Source of the DNA: Phosphoribacter sp035448065
GTDB lineage: Bacteria > Actinomycetota > Actinomycetes > Actinomycetales > Dermatophilaceae
Reading direction: 5' to 3'
Assembly: GCA_035448065.1 (NCBI GenBank)
Contig: DAOTIG010000002.1
Span: forward strand, 1-64,000
DNA length: 64,000 bases
Shown: piece after piece, positions 23,880 to 31,594 of the stretch
How the letters are laid out: each line of letters starts with the position of its first letter
Position numbering within the stretch: the stretch's first letter is position 1
Notes under the pieces: generated by a model
Databases searched by the model: none
The model's input: only the letters and a program-made list of their open reading frames with translations
What the model was told of the DNA's origin: nothing
Position numbers and translations under genes: made by a program

Positions 23880-24941
23880 TCATCGCAGCGGGTCGACCAC
23901 CACCAGGCCCGTCGCCGCCATCGCCATCAGCGCCGCCGGCGCGTCGGCCAGCGGCACCACGTGGGACACCAGCCGGGCCGGCTCGAGGCGGCCCCCGTCC
24001 ACCAGGTCGAGCAGCTCGGGATAGTCACGCGCCGGCATCCCGTGCGACCCGAGCACGGCCAGCTCCCGCGCGATGACCTGCCCCATCGGCACCTCGCACA
24101 CCGCGTCCGCGCGGAGCAGCAGGCCGACCTGGACATGCCGGCCTCGAGGTCGCAGCGAGCGCACCGACGTGCGCAGCACGTCGACCGAGCCGATCGCATC
24201 GAGGGACAGGTGCGGTCCGCCCTCGGTCGCCTCGACGAGGTCGGCCAGCGCCGCGCGCTCACCCCGGCCCTGCTCCCCCACGCCGCGACCGACCCCGGCC
24301 GCCAGCGCCACCTCGGCGCCCAGGTCGAGCGCCGCCTGGCGGGCCGCGGATGCCACGTCGACCGCCACCACCCGAGCCCCCAGCGCGACGCCGATCTGCA
24401 CCGCCGACAGCCCGACCCCGCCGCACCCGTGCACCGCGAGCCACTCGCCCGCCTGCAGCCGGCCGACGCCGACGAGCGCCCGGTAGGCCGTGGCATAGCG
24501 ACAGCCGAGGGCGGCCGCGGCGACCACGTCGACCGAGTCCGGCAGCCGGATCAGGTTGGTGTCGGCCGCCTCGATGGCGACGAGCTCGCCGAAGGAGCCC
24601 CACCCGGTGAAGCCCGGCTGGGTCTGCCGGGGGCAGACGTGCGTGTCGCCGGCGCGGCATACCGGACAGTCACCGCAGCCACACGCGAACGGCACGGTGA
24701 CCCGGTCGCCGACCCGCCACCGGCGCACCGCCGGCCCGACCTCGGCGACCTCGCCGGCGAGCTCGTGCCCCGGCACCATCGGCAGCGGCACGGGGTCGTG
24801 GCCGAGCCACGCGTGCCAGTCCGAGCGGCATACGCCGGTCGCGAGCACGCGCACGACGACGCCGCCGGGCGGACAGACCGGGTCGGGCAGCTCGCCCACC
24901 GTCGGCGGCTGTCCGTATGCCGCGTAGCTCACCGCGCGCAC
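23880..24941 (-). CDS. Zinc-dependent alcohol dehydrogenase family protein
   Basis: 353 aa with a GTG start. Catalytic zinc ligands Cys38 (GVCRSDWHAW) and the GHE motif (PGHELAGEVAEVG) are present. The structural zinc site has its cysteines in CGCGDCPVCRAGDTHVC. The Rossmann motif GCGGVGLSAVQIG binds NAD(P). Medium-chain dehydrogenase/reductase; the substrate alcohol is unknown. Stands 16 bp upstream of nothing coding except the truncated HsmA-like remnant and 17 bp downstream of the LtrA gene, so co-transcription with LtrA is possible. Confidence 0.92.
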   Translation of the reverse strand: MRAVSYAAYGQPPTVGELPDPVCPPGGVVVRVLATGVCRSDWHAWLGHDPVPLPMVPGHELAGEVAEVGPAVRRWRVGDRVTVPFACGCGDCPVCRAGDTHVCPRQTQPGFTGWGSFGELVAIEAADTNLIRLPDSVDVVAAAALGCRYATAYRALVGVGRLQAGEWLAVHGCGGVGLSAVQIGVALGARVVAVDVASAARQAALDLGAEVALAAGVGRGVGEQGRGERAALADLVEATEGGPHLSLDAIGSVDVLRTSVRSLRPRGRHVQVGLLLRADAVCEVPMGQVIARELAVLGSHGMPARDYPELLDLVDGGRLEPARLVSHVVPLADAPAALMAMAATGLVVVDPLR

Positions 24942-24957
24942 GAGGCCACTCCCTCCC

Positions 24958-26199
24958 TCACTCCGAGCCGTGCATGTTCTCGACCGACTGGCCGCTGGCG
25001 GCCTTGCGCTCGTTGTCGGCCGTGGCCACCCGATCGCGGTCGCGCACGAGGAACTCCGCGAGCGCGAGCACGAGGACGACCCCGACGAGCAGCACGGTCA
25101 GCCCGGTCTCGAGCCCGGCGAGGCATACCGCGATGACGACGACGGAGGTGGCGACGCCGCGGCGCAGCGTCTTCCACGATGCCGAGTCGACGCCGTGCAG
25201 CCAGCCGAGCATGAGCAGGTATGCCGCGACCGGCAGTCCCAGGGTGAGCGCAGCTGCGCGGCTGCTCACGTGCGCCACGTGCTCGACGACGTCGATGCAT
25301 GCGCCCAGGCCGGCCCCGACCGCCGCCACGGAGGCGTAGATGACGTAGTGCCCGTAGCCCCACAGCCACGGGGAGTCGCGGTCCTCCTCGGCGAGCCGCT
25401 CCTCGTAGGAGTGCTTGAAGTAGAACCACCACAGGCAGAAGACGACCAGCAGGCCGCCGACGATGGCCAGCAGCAGCGGGCCGGTGATGCCGTGCTCGTC
25501 GAGGGACCCCGAGATCGCCCGCGTCGTCGACAGCAGCACCTCGCCGAGCACGATGATCGTCATCAGGCCGTAGCGCTCGACCATGTGCGCCGGGTGCCAG
25601 GGCGTGGTGCCGTGCCGCTCGGCGACCACCGGCACGAGCAGCTCGCCGGCGACGAGCAGCAGCAGCAGGGCCACTCCGCCCGGGGAGCCCAGCAGCAGCC
25701 AGCCGACCCACAGCAGCTGCATGAGCTGGATGCCGGCGGCATAGCTGCGCGCGGTCGCGCGCCGGTCCTCGTCGGCGTGGGCGGCGCGCAGCCACTGCAC
25801 GACCATCGGCGCCCGCATGATCGCGTAGCCGAGGACGACGACCCCGTAGTCGCCGTCCGCGAAGGCCCGCGGCACGCCGGCGGCGAGCACGAGCACGCCG
25901 GCCATCTGGACGAAGGTGAGCACCCGCCACACGACGTCGTTCGTGTCGTAGGCGGAGGCGAACCAGGAGTAGTTCATCCAGGCCCACCAGATCCCGAAGA
26001 ACGTGACGAGGTAGCCGCCGAGGTTGGACCAATGCCCCTCGGCCAGCCCGTGGTGCAGCTCGGAGGCGGCCGCCGCGACCGCGACGACGAAGGTCAGGTC
26101 GAAGAACAGCTCGAGCGGGGTCGCCGCCCGATGCTCCTCATGTCGGTCCCGGCCGACGAGCGGAGTGATCCATGGGGTCTCGTTGCCCGTTGACGCCAT
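24958..26199 (-). CDS. ltrA: Low temperature requirement protein A (LtrA) family
   Basis: 413 aa with ten or more membrane helices. Contains the LtrA hallmarks RAATPLELFFDLTFVVAVA near the N-terminus, WWAWMNYSWFASAYDTND, and HMVERYGLMTIIVLGEVLLS. The family was named from a Listeria cold-growth gene; its biochemical role is unknown. The C-terminus is a charged cytoplasmic tail. Confidence 0.93.
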   Translation of the reverse strand: MASTGNETPWITPLVGRDRHEEHRAATPLELFFDLTFVVAVAAAASELHHGLAEGHWSNLGGYLVTFFGIWWAWMNYSWFASAYDTNDVVWRVLTFVQMAGVLVLAAGVPRAFADGDYGVVVLGYAIMRAPMVVQWLRAAHADEDRRATARSYAAGIQLMQLLWVGWLLLGSPGGVALLLLLVAGELLVPVVAERHGTTPWHPAHMVERYGLMTIIVLGEVLLSTTRAISGSLDEHGITGPLLLAIVGGLLVVFCLWWFYFKHSYEERLAEEDRDSPWLWGYGHYVIYASVAAVGAGLGACIDVVEHVAHVSSRAAALTLGLPVAAYLLMLGWLHGVDSASWKTLRRGVATSVVVIAVCLAGLETGLTVLLVGVVLVLALAEFLVRDRDRVATADNERKAASGQSVENMHGSE

Positions 26200-26229
26200 G
26201 GGCAGACCCTAGGGCGTTGCGGCTCCGGG

Positions 26230-27369
26230 TCAGCGCAGCCGCTCGCGTCCCACCCGCTCGGCGAGCCGGCGCAGCAACCAGCCCGCCTCGCTCATGCAGC
26301 GCTGCTCGTCGGGCTCGAGGTCGGTGAGCGCATAGACCTGCTCGATGCCCGAGGCCGCGACGTCGTCCGCCGACAGCAGCGCCCGACCACACACGGCGAC
26401 CACCGGAATGCCGTGAGCCGCAGCGGCGCTTGCCACGCCGGCCGGGGTCTTGCCGAGCAAGGTCTGCCGGTCGAGCGATCCCTCACCGGTGACGACGAGG
26501 GCGGCACCCTCGACGACCTGCTCGAAGCCGACGACGTCGAGGACGAGCTCGACCCCGGGTCGCATCCGGGCGCCGAGCACGGCCTGCGCGGCATACCCGA
26601 CGCCGCCGGCGGCCCCGGCTCCGGGCAGGCCGGTGTCGTCGCGACCCATCGCCGCGGTGACCAGGGCGGCGTAGTGGGTGAGCGCGGCCTCGAGCACCTG
26701 CTGCTCAGCCTCGCCGGCGCCCTTCTGCGGGCTGAAGATCGCGACCGCACCGGACTCCCCGAGCAAGGGGTTGTTGACGTCGCACGCGAGAGTGAGCTGC
26801 ACGTCGGCCAGCCGAGGATGCAGGCCGCTGAGGTCGACCGCCGCCAGACCGGCGAGCGCCGCGCCGCCGTCGGCCAGCGGACGCCCCTCGGCGTCGATGA
26901 GCCGCGCACCGAGGGCGGCGAGCATGCCCGCGCCGCCGTCGGTGCTCGCGCTGCCGCCGATGCCGACGACGAGGTGCTCGACCTGCTCGCTGCCGTCGAG
27001 CGCGGCCGCCATCATCTCGCCGAGGCCGCGCGAGCTCGCCGTGAGCGGCTGTCGGATCCCGCCGGGCAGGTGCACGAGGCCGCAGCAGTCGGCCATCTCG
27101 ACGACGGCGACGCCGTCGCGCACGGCATACCCGCTGGTCACCGGCTCGCCGGTGGGGCCGGCGACGGTGACCGGGACGTGCGTGAAGCCCGCCGACTCGG
27201 CCGCCGCGAGCGTGCCGTCGCCGCCGTCGGCGACGAGGACCGAGCGCACCTCACGGCCGGGCGCGGCCGCCGCGAGACCGTCGCGGATCGCCTCGACCAC
27301 CTCGATCGCGGTGAGCGAGCCCTTGAACTTGTCGCACGCGATGACGACGTGCCCCGTCGCATTCGTCAT
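26230..27369 (-). CDS. Glycerate kinase (GlxK/GarK family)
   Basis: 379 aa from the ATG at 27369 (MTNATGHVVIACDKFKGSLTAIEV). The motifs DKFKGSLTA, VADGGDGT, GIGGSASTDGGAGML and VTGEGSLDRQTLLGKTPAGVA are those of the glycerate 2-kinase family, which phosphorylates D-glycerate. Divergent from the aminotransferase and hydroxyacid dehydrogenase genes; together they could run serine or glyoxylate to hydroxypyruvate, glycerate and 2-phosphoglycerate (inference). Confidence 0.94.
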   Translation of the reverse strand: MTNATGHVVIACDKFKGSLTAIEVVEAIRDGLAAAAPGREVRSVLVADGGDGTLAAAESAGFTHVPVTVAGPTGEPVTSGYAVRDGVAVVEMADCCGLVHLPGGIRQPLTASSRGLGEMMAAALDGSEQVEHLVVGIGGSASTDGGAGMLAALGARLIDAEGRPLADGGAALAGLAAVDLSGLHPRLADVQLTLACDVNNPLLGESGAVAIFSPQKGAGEAEQQVLEAALTHYAALVTAAMGRDDTGLPGAGAAGGVGYAAQAVLGARMRPGVELVLDVVGFEQVVEGAALVVTGEGSLDRQTLLGKTPAGVASAAAAHGIPVVAVCGRALLSADDVAASGIEQVYALTDLEPDEQRCMSEAGWLLRRLAERVGRERLR

Positions 27370-27515
27370 GCTCGCACTGTATGCCGCGTGGCGCCGTCTG
27401 CGGGAGGACGCAGGTCCCCCGCGCGCACGCGCGCGCAGCGCTAGATTCGACACGACCAGATCAGGTCGCACTCCGACCCAACGGCACCCCCACAACGGCG
27501 TGAAGGACGGCATCC
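27370..27515. promoter_or_regulatory. Divergent promoter region with alternating CG tract
   Basis: 146 bp. A motif copy (TATGCCGC) at about 27380 lies next to the kinase start. A nearly pure alternating purine-pyrimidine tract (GCGCGCACGCGCGCGCAGCG, 27421-27440) precedes a -10-like TAGATT (27442-27447) and the short inverted repeat GACC-AGATCA-GGTC. The aminotransferase leader would be about 60 nt, with GAAGGA before the GTG start. Confidence 0.4.
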
Positions 27516-28709
27516 GTGGCACTCGCAAAGCGCATCTCTCGACTCGGCACCGAAACCGCGTTCGCGGTCTCCCTGGCAGCCGCCGCGTGGGGGGCCCAGG
27601 GCCATCGGATCTATCCCTTCCACCTCGGCGACATCGACCTCGCGACCCCGGCGAACATCACCGCCGCGATGGAGCGGGCGATCGCCGACGGCAAGACCGG
27701 CTACTGCCCGGGCGCCGGCATCGCCCCGTTGCGCGAGGCGCTCGCCGCGGATATCGGCGGCCGGCGCGGGCTCGAGCTGTCCGCCGACAACATCACTGTC
27801 CACCCCGGCGGCAAGCCGGTCATCACCAAGTTCGTCCAGGCGCTCATCGAGTTCGGCGACGAGGTGCTCTACCCCAACCCGGGCTACCCGATCTACGAGA
27901 GCCAGATCGAGTTCATCGGCGGCAAGCCGCTGCCGTACCACTACGTGCCGACCGACACCGGCTTCGCCATCGACCTCGACCACCTGCGCTCGATGATCAC
28001 GCCGCAGACCAAGGCGATCGTCTACAACAACCTGCAGAACCCCATCTCGGCCGAGTCCACGCCGGAGGAGATGGCGGCGATCGCCCAGATCGCCATCGAG
28101 CACGACCTGTGGGTGCTCGCCGACGAGGCCTACTTCGAGATGCGGTATGCCGGTGAGTCCACCTCGATCGCGTCGCTGCCGGGCATGGCCGAGCGCACCG
28201 TCATCCTCTACACCTTCAGCAAGAAGTATGCGATGACCGGCTGGCGGCTCGGTGCCGCGGTCGCACCGATCGAGCTGTCCTCCGTGTTCAGCAAGCTCAA
28301 CACGAACAACGAGTCGTGCACGACCCACTTCATCCAGTGGGCCGGCATCGAGGCGCTCACCGGCGACCCGTCCGGCGCCGAGGAGATCCGGCGCACGCTG
28401 CAGGGGCGGCGCGACGCGGCATACGAGATGCTCTCGCAGACAGCGGGATTCAGCCTGAGCCGGCCCAACGCGACGTTCTACCTCTTCCCGGACGTCACGG
28501 AGGCCATGGCGCGCAAGGGCATTGCGACGTTGCCCGAGTTCGCCGAGCGGGCGCTCAAGGAGACCGGCGTGTCCTTCTGCACGCGGCTGCACTTCGGCAC
28601 GCCGCAGCCAGGCGAGGACCGGATGTATGCGCGCTTCGCCTACTCCGGCCTGCCGGAGGAGGACATCCGCGAGGGCCTCGGCATCCTCAAGCAGTGGGTG
28701 GAGGCCTGA
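27516..28709 (+). CDS. Class I/II pyridoxal-phosphate aminotransferase
   Basis: 397 aa with a GTG start. Fold-type I features: GKTGYCPGAGIAPLREALA, YPNPGYPIYES, NNLQNPIS, the Asp in LADEAYFEM, and the PLP lysine in YTFSKKYAMTGWRLG. The conserved C-terminal Arg is in MYARFAYSG. Aspartate/aromatic-type subfamily; the substrate is not certain. Two base pairs upstream of the hydroxyacid dehydrogenase, suggesting the keto acid it makes is reduced by the next enzyme. Confidence 0.93.
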   Translation: MALAKRISRLGTETAFAVSLAAAAWGAQGHRIYPFHLGDIDLATPANITAAMERAIADGKTGYCPGAGIAPLREALAADIGGRRGLELSADNITVHPGGKPVITKFVQALIEFGDEVLYPNPGYPIYESQIEFIGGKPLPYHYVPTDTGFAIDLDHLRSMITPQTKAIVYNNLQNPISAESTPEEMAAIAQIAIEHDLWVLADEAYFEMRYAGESTSIASLPGMAERTVILYTFSKKYAMTGWRLGAAVAPIELSSVFSKLNTNNESCTTHFIQWAGIEALTGDPSGAEEIRRTLQGRRDAAYEMLSQTAGFSLSRPNATFYLFPDVTEAMARKGIATLPEFAERALKETGVSFCTRLHFGTPQPGEDRMYARFAYSGLPEEDIREGLGILKQWVEA

Positions 28710-28710
28710 C

Positions 28711-29673
28711 ATGGCGATCGTCGCGGTGACCAACAAGATCCCCACCGAGGGGCTCGAGGCCCTGCGCGCCGAGCACGAGGTGCGGGCCTGGGAGCACGAC
28801 GAGTGCATCAGCCGGGCCGAGTGCCTGCAGCTCATCGCCGGCGCCGACGCGGTCGTAACCCTGCTGACCGAGAAGGTCGACGACGAGTTCCTCGACGCCG
28901 CCGGCCCGCAGCTGCGCGTCGTCGCCAACGTCGCGGTCGGCTACAACAACATCGACGTGCCCGCGTGCGAGGCCCGGGGCGTCGTCGCGACGAACACGCC
29001 CAAGGTGCTCACCGAGACGACCGCCGACACGGCCTTCGGCCTCATGCTCATGGTGACCCGGCGCTTCGGCGAGGGCGAGCGGATCATCCGGTCGCGCACC
29101 CCGTGGCAGTGGGGCATGTTCTATCTGCTCGGAATGGGCCTGCAGGACAAGACGATCGGCATCGTCGGCATGGGTCAGATCGGTGCCGCGATGGCGCGCC
29201 GCGCGGTCGCCTTCGGGATGCAGGTCGTCTATGCCGACGAGGTCGACGCGCCGGCCGAGCTGCTCGCCGGGCTGGCTGCCCGACGGGTGTCGCTCGACGA
29301 GCTCTTCGCGACCGCCGACGTCGTGTCCCTGCACTGCCCCTACCTGCCCTCGACCCACCACCTCGTCGATGCGGCCCGGCTCGCGCAGATGAAGCCCACG
29401 GCATACCTCGTCAACACCTCGCGCGGCCCGGTCGTCGACGAGGACGCGCTGGTCGAGGCGCTGCGGGCTGGGCAGCTCGCCGGCGCGGGGCTGGACGTCT
29501 TCGAGAAGGAGCCGCAGGTCCACGAGGGACTGCTCGAGCTCGAGAACGTCGTGCTGCTGCCGCACCTCGGCTCGGCGACCGTCGAGACCCGAGCGGCGAT
29601 GGCGAGCCTGGCGGCCGACAACGTGCTGGCCGTGCTGCGCGGCGACGCGCCGATCACCCCGGTCACCCACTGA
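28711..29673 (+). CDS. D-2-hydroxyacid dehydrogenase (glyoxylate/hydroxypyruvate reductase-like)
   Basis: 320 aa; ATG at 28711 with GGAGG just upstream. NAD(P)-binding motif GIVGMGQIGAAMARR, catalytic Arg in VNTSRGPVVDEDALVEAL, Glu in EKEPQVHEGL and His in LLPHLGSAT are all present. GyaR/GhrB-like enzymes reduce glyoxylate or hydroxypyruvate. Operon with the upstream aminotransferase; a divergent glycerate kinase would take up the glycerate. Confidence 0.94.
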   Translation: MAIVAVTNKIPTEGLEALRAEHEVRAWEHDECISRAECLQLIAGADAVVTLLTEKVDDEFLDAAGPQLRVVANVAVGYNNIDVPACEARGVVATNTPKVLTETTADTAFGLMLMVTRRFGEGERIIRSRTPWQWGMFYLLGMGLQDKTIGIVGMGQIGAAMARRAVAFGMQVVYADEVDAPAELLAGLAARRVSLDELFATADVVSLHCPYLPSTHHLVDAARLAQMKPTAYLVNTSRGPVVDEDALVEALRAGQLAGAGLDVFEKEPQVHEGLLELENVVLLPHLGSATVETRAAMASLAADNVLAVLRGDAPITPVTH

Positions 29674-29709
29674 CGAGCGGTCCGGCGCCGACCCGGCCGC
29701 GGCAGTGAC

Positions 29710-30351
29710 TCACCGCCGGGTCGGCGGAGGGGCGTCCGGGTCGAGGTAGGCCTCGAGCTCCTCGACCCGCAACGTGTAGCCCTCCGGGAGCTCGGCGATC
29801 CGCTGGGTGATCCGCGGTCCGGTCTTGATCGTGTACACGCAGCCGTCGCTGGAGGAACAACCGCCTCGCAGATGCAGGCTGTCCTTCCGCAGGTTGGGAC
29901 CGTGGGACACGCCCGCTTGTGTCCAGCCAGCCGCGGCCGCGGCTCGCGCCACCGCCAGCTCGACGGCCGGGAACTCGGTCGCCGGTGGCTTGCCGAAGCT
30001 CACCGTGATGTCGGCATCCCACCAGCCGGCGTCGTCGGTGTGGTAGCCCACCCAGAAGAAGGCGCTGGCATAGCGAAGACCGCCGGCAGCCAGCACCGGC
30101 CGCCAGGCCGCGACCAGTCGGGATCGGAGCTCGCTGCGCGTCTGGCCCGGGTCGGAGGGCAGGCCGGTGATGGGATCGAATGGGCGATTCGGCTCGGGCG
30201 ACCGCGGGCTCGACGACCCAGGCGACTGCGCCGCAGGAGCACCAGGCGTAAGGTCACAGGCGCCAACGCTGCAGAGCACCGACACGATCAGCAGGAGCAC
30301 GGGCCACGCCAGGCGTCGACTCGAGGCAGACACCTCGCGGCCTGCGGTCAT
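29710..30351 (-). CDS. Lipoprotein paralogue 3 of 3
   Basis: 213 aa; ATG at 30351 overlaps the previous paralogue's stop (ATGA). Signal peptide with lipobox SVGAC. The mature domain shares with its two neighbours the sequence PNRPFDPITGLPSDPGQ, a GYHTDDAGWWD segment, two cysteines (GGCSSSDGC) and a nearly identical C-terminus (EGYTLRVEELEAYLDPDAP). Function unknown. The array arrangement behind a WXG/hydrolase gene suggests surface immunity proteins (inference). Confidence 0.8.
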   Translation of the reverse strand: MTAGREVSASSRRLAWPVLLLIVSVLCSVGACDLTPGAPAAQSPGSSSPRSPEPNRPFDPITGLPSDPGQTRSELRSRLVAAWRPVLAAGGLRYASAFFWVGYHTDDAGWWDADITVSFGKPPATEFPAVELAVARAAAAAGWTQAGVSHGPNLRKDSLHLRGGCSSSDGCVYTIKTGPRITQRIAELPEGYTLRVEELEAYLDPDAPPPTRR

Positions 30352-30974
30352 CGCCGGGTCGGCGTCGGGGCGGCCGGGTCGAGGTAGGCCTCGAGCTCCT
30401 CGACCCTCAGGGTGTACCCCTCCGGCACGGGCGCAACCTCTTGGGTGATCCGAGACCCCGTCTCGATGACATAGCTGCAGCCGTTGACGCTGCACGCGCC
30501 CCGCAGCTGCAGCGGACCCCGGCGCAGGTTGAGCGCATGGCTCACTCCCGCTTGTCCCCAGCCATGCTGCGCGGCTGCGCGTGTCATCGCTTGCTCGATC
30601 TGCGGCCATTCGCTCTCCGGGTGCACGCCGAGGTTCACGACGATGCTGCCGTCCCACCACCCCGCGCCGTCGGTGTGATAGTGAGTCGCGAACCGGGCGC
30701 TCTGGTAGCGCAACCCACTGTCCTGCAGCACCGGCGACCACGCCTCGACGAGGCGGCGACGCAGCTCATCCCGGGCCTGGCCAGGGTCGGCGGGCAGGCC
30801 GGTGACCGGGTCGTAGGGTCGGTTGGGATCCGGCGACGCCATGCTCGACGACCCGGCCGCGGGAGCACCAGGCATGGGGAGACACGCACCAAGGACACCG
30901 AGCACAGCGAGGAACGCCAGGGTCGCCCCGCCCGCGCGTCGGCCCCACTGCCCCTGCCGATGCAGGTCACTCAC
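30348..30974 (-). CDS. Lipoprotein paralogue 2 of 3
   Basis: 208 aa; starts at the GTG at 30974, which overlaps the stop of paralogue 1 (GTGA). Lipobox VLGAC. The most divergent of the three copies (THYHTDGAGWWDGSIVVNLGVHPESEW), while the GLPADPGQARDEL and EGYTLRVEELEAYLDPAAP blocks are kept. The ATG-lacking start means translation probably depends on coupling to the upstream gene. Confidence 0.8.
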   Translation of the reverse strand: MSDLHRQGQWGRRAGGATLAFLAVLGVLGACLPMPGAPAAGSSSMASPDPNRPYDPVTGLPADPGQARDELRRRLVEAWSPVLQDSGLRYQSARFATHYHTDGAGWWDGSIVVNLGVHPESEWPQIEQAMTRAAAQHGWGQAGVSHALNLRRGPLQLRGACSVNGCSYVIETGSRITQEVAPVPEGYTLRVEELEAYLDPAAPTPTRR

Positions 30975-31594
30975 CGACGGGTCGGGGGCGGGGCGGCCGG
31001 GTCGAGGTAGGCCTCGAGCTCCTCGACCCGCAGCGTGTAGCCCTCCGGGATCTCGGCGATCTCCTGGGTGATCCGCGGTCCGGTCTTGATCGTGTAGACG
31101 CACCCGTCGCCAGTCGCACAGCCACCCTCGAGGTGCAGGCTGCCCTGTCGGACATTCATTCCGTGGCTGACCCCGGCCTGCCCCCAACCGGTGGCTGCCG
31201 CGGCGCGGGTCAGGGACTCCTCCACTCGCGGAAACTCGGTGACCGGCGGCTTCCCGAAGCTCACCACGATCTGGCTGTCCCACCAACCAGCGCCGTCGGT
31301 GTGATAGCCGACCCAGAGCCTCGCAGTCTGATAGCGCAACCCGCTGGCCTTCAGAACCGGAAGCCAGGCGGCCACGAGTCTGGCCCGGAGCTCAGTCCGG
31401 GCCTGGCCAGGGTCCGAGGGCAGCCCGGTGATGGGATCGAACGGACGATTGGGGTCAGGCGAGGACACGGTCTGGCCTCCGGACGTGGTCTGGGTAGGGG
31501 TCGGCGGCGCAGGGTCGCATGCGGCAGTGAGCAGGAGCAGCAGCCCGACGGCCAGCAGCGCTGGCCACCGCTGGCGGTCACGATGGGGGCTCAA
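30971..31594 (-). CDS. Lipoprotein paralogue 1 of 3
   Basis: 207 aa; starts at a TTG (31594) overlapping the stop of the hydrolase gene (TTGA). Lipobox LTAAC. Shares PNRPFDPITGLPSDPGQ, VGYHTDGAGWWDSQIVVSFG and GGCATGDGC with paralogue 3, to which it is closest. First of three tandem copies, all coupled to the WXG/hydrolase gene. Confidence 0.8.
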   Translation of the reverse strand: MSPHRDRQRWPALLAVGLLLLLTAACDPAPPTPTQTTSGGQTVSSPDPNRPFDPITGLPSDPGQARTELRARLVAAWLPVLKASGLRYQTARLWVGYHTDGAGWWDSQIVVSFGKPPVTEFPRVEESLTRAAAATGWGQAGVSHGMNVRQGSLHLEGGCATGDGCVYTIKTGPRITQEIAEIPEGYTLRVEELEAYLDPAAPPPTRR

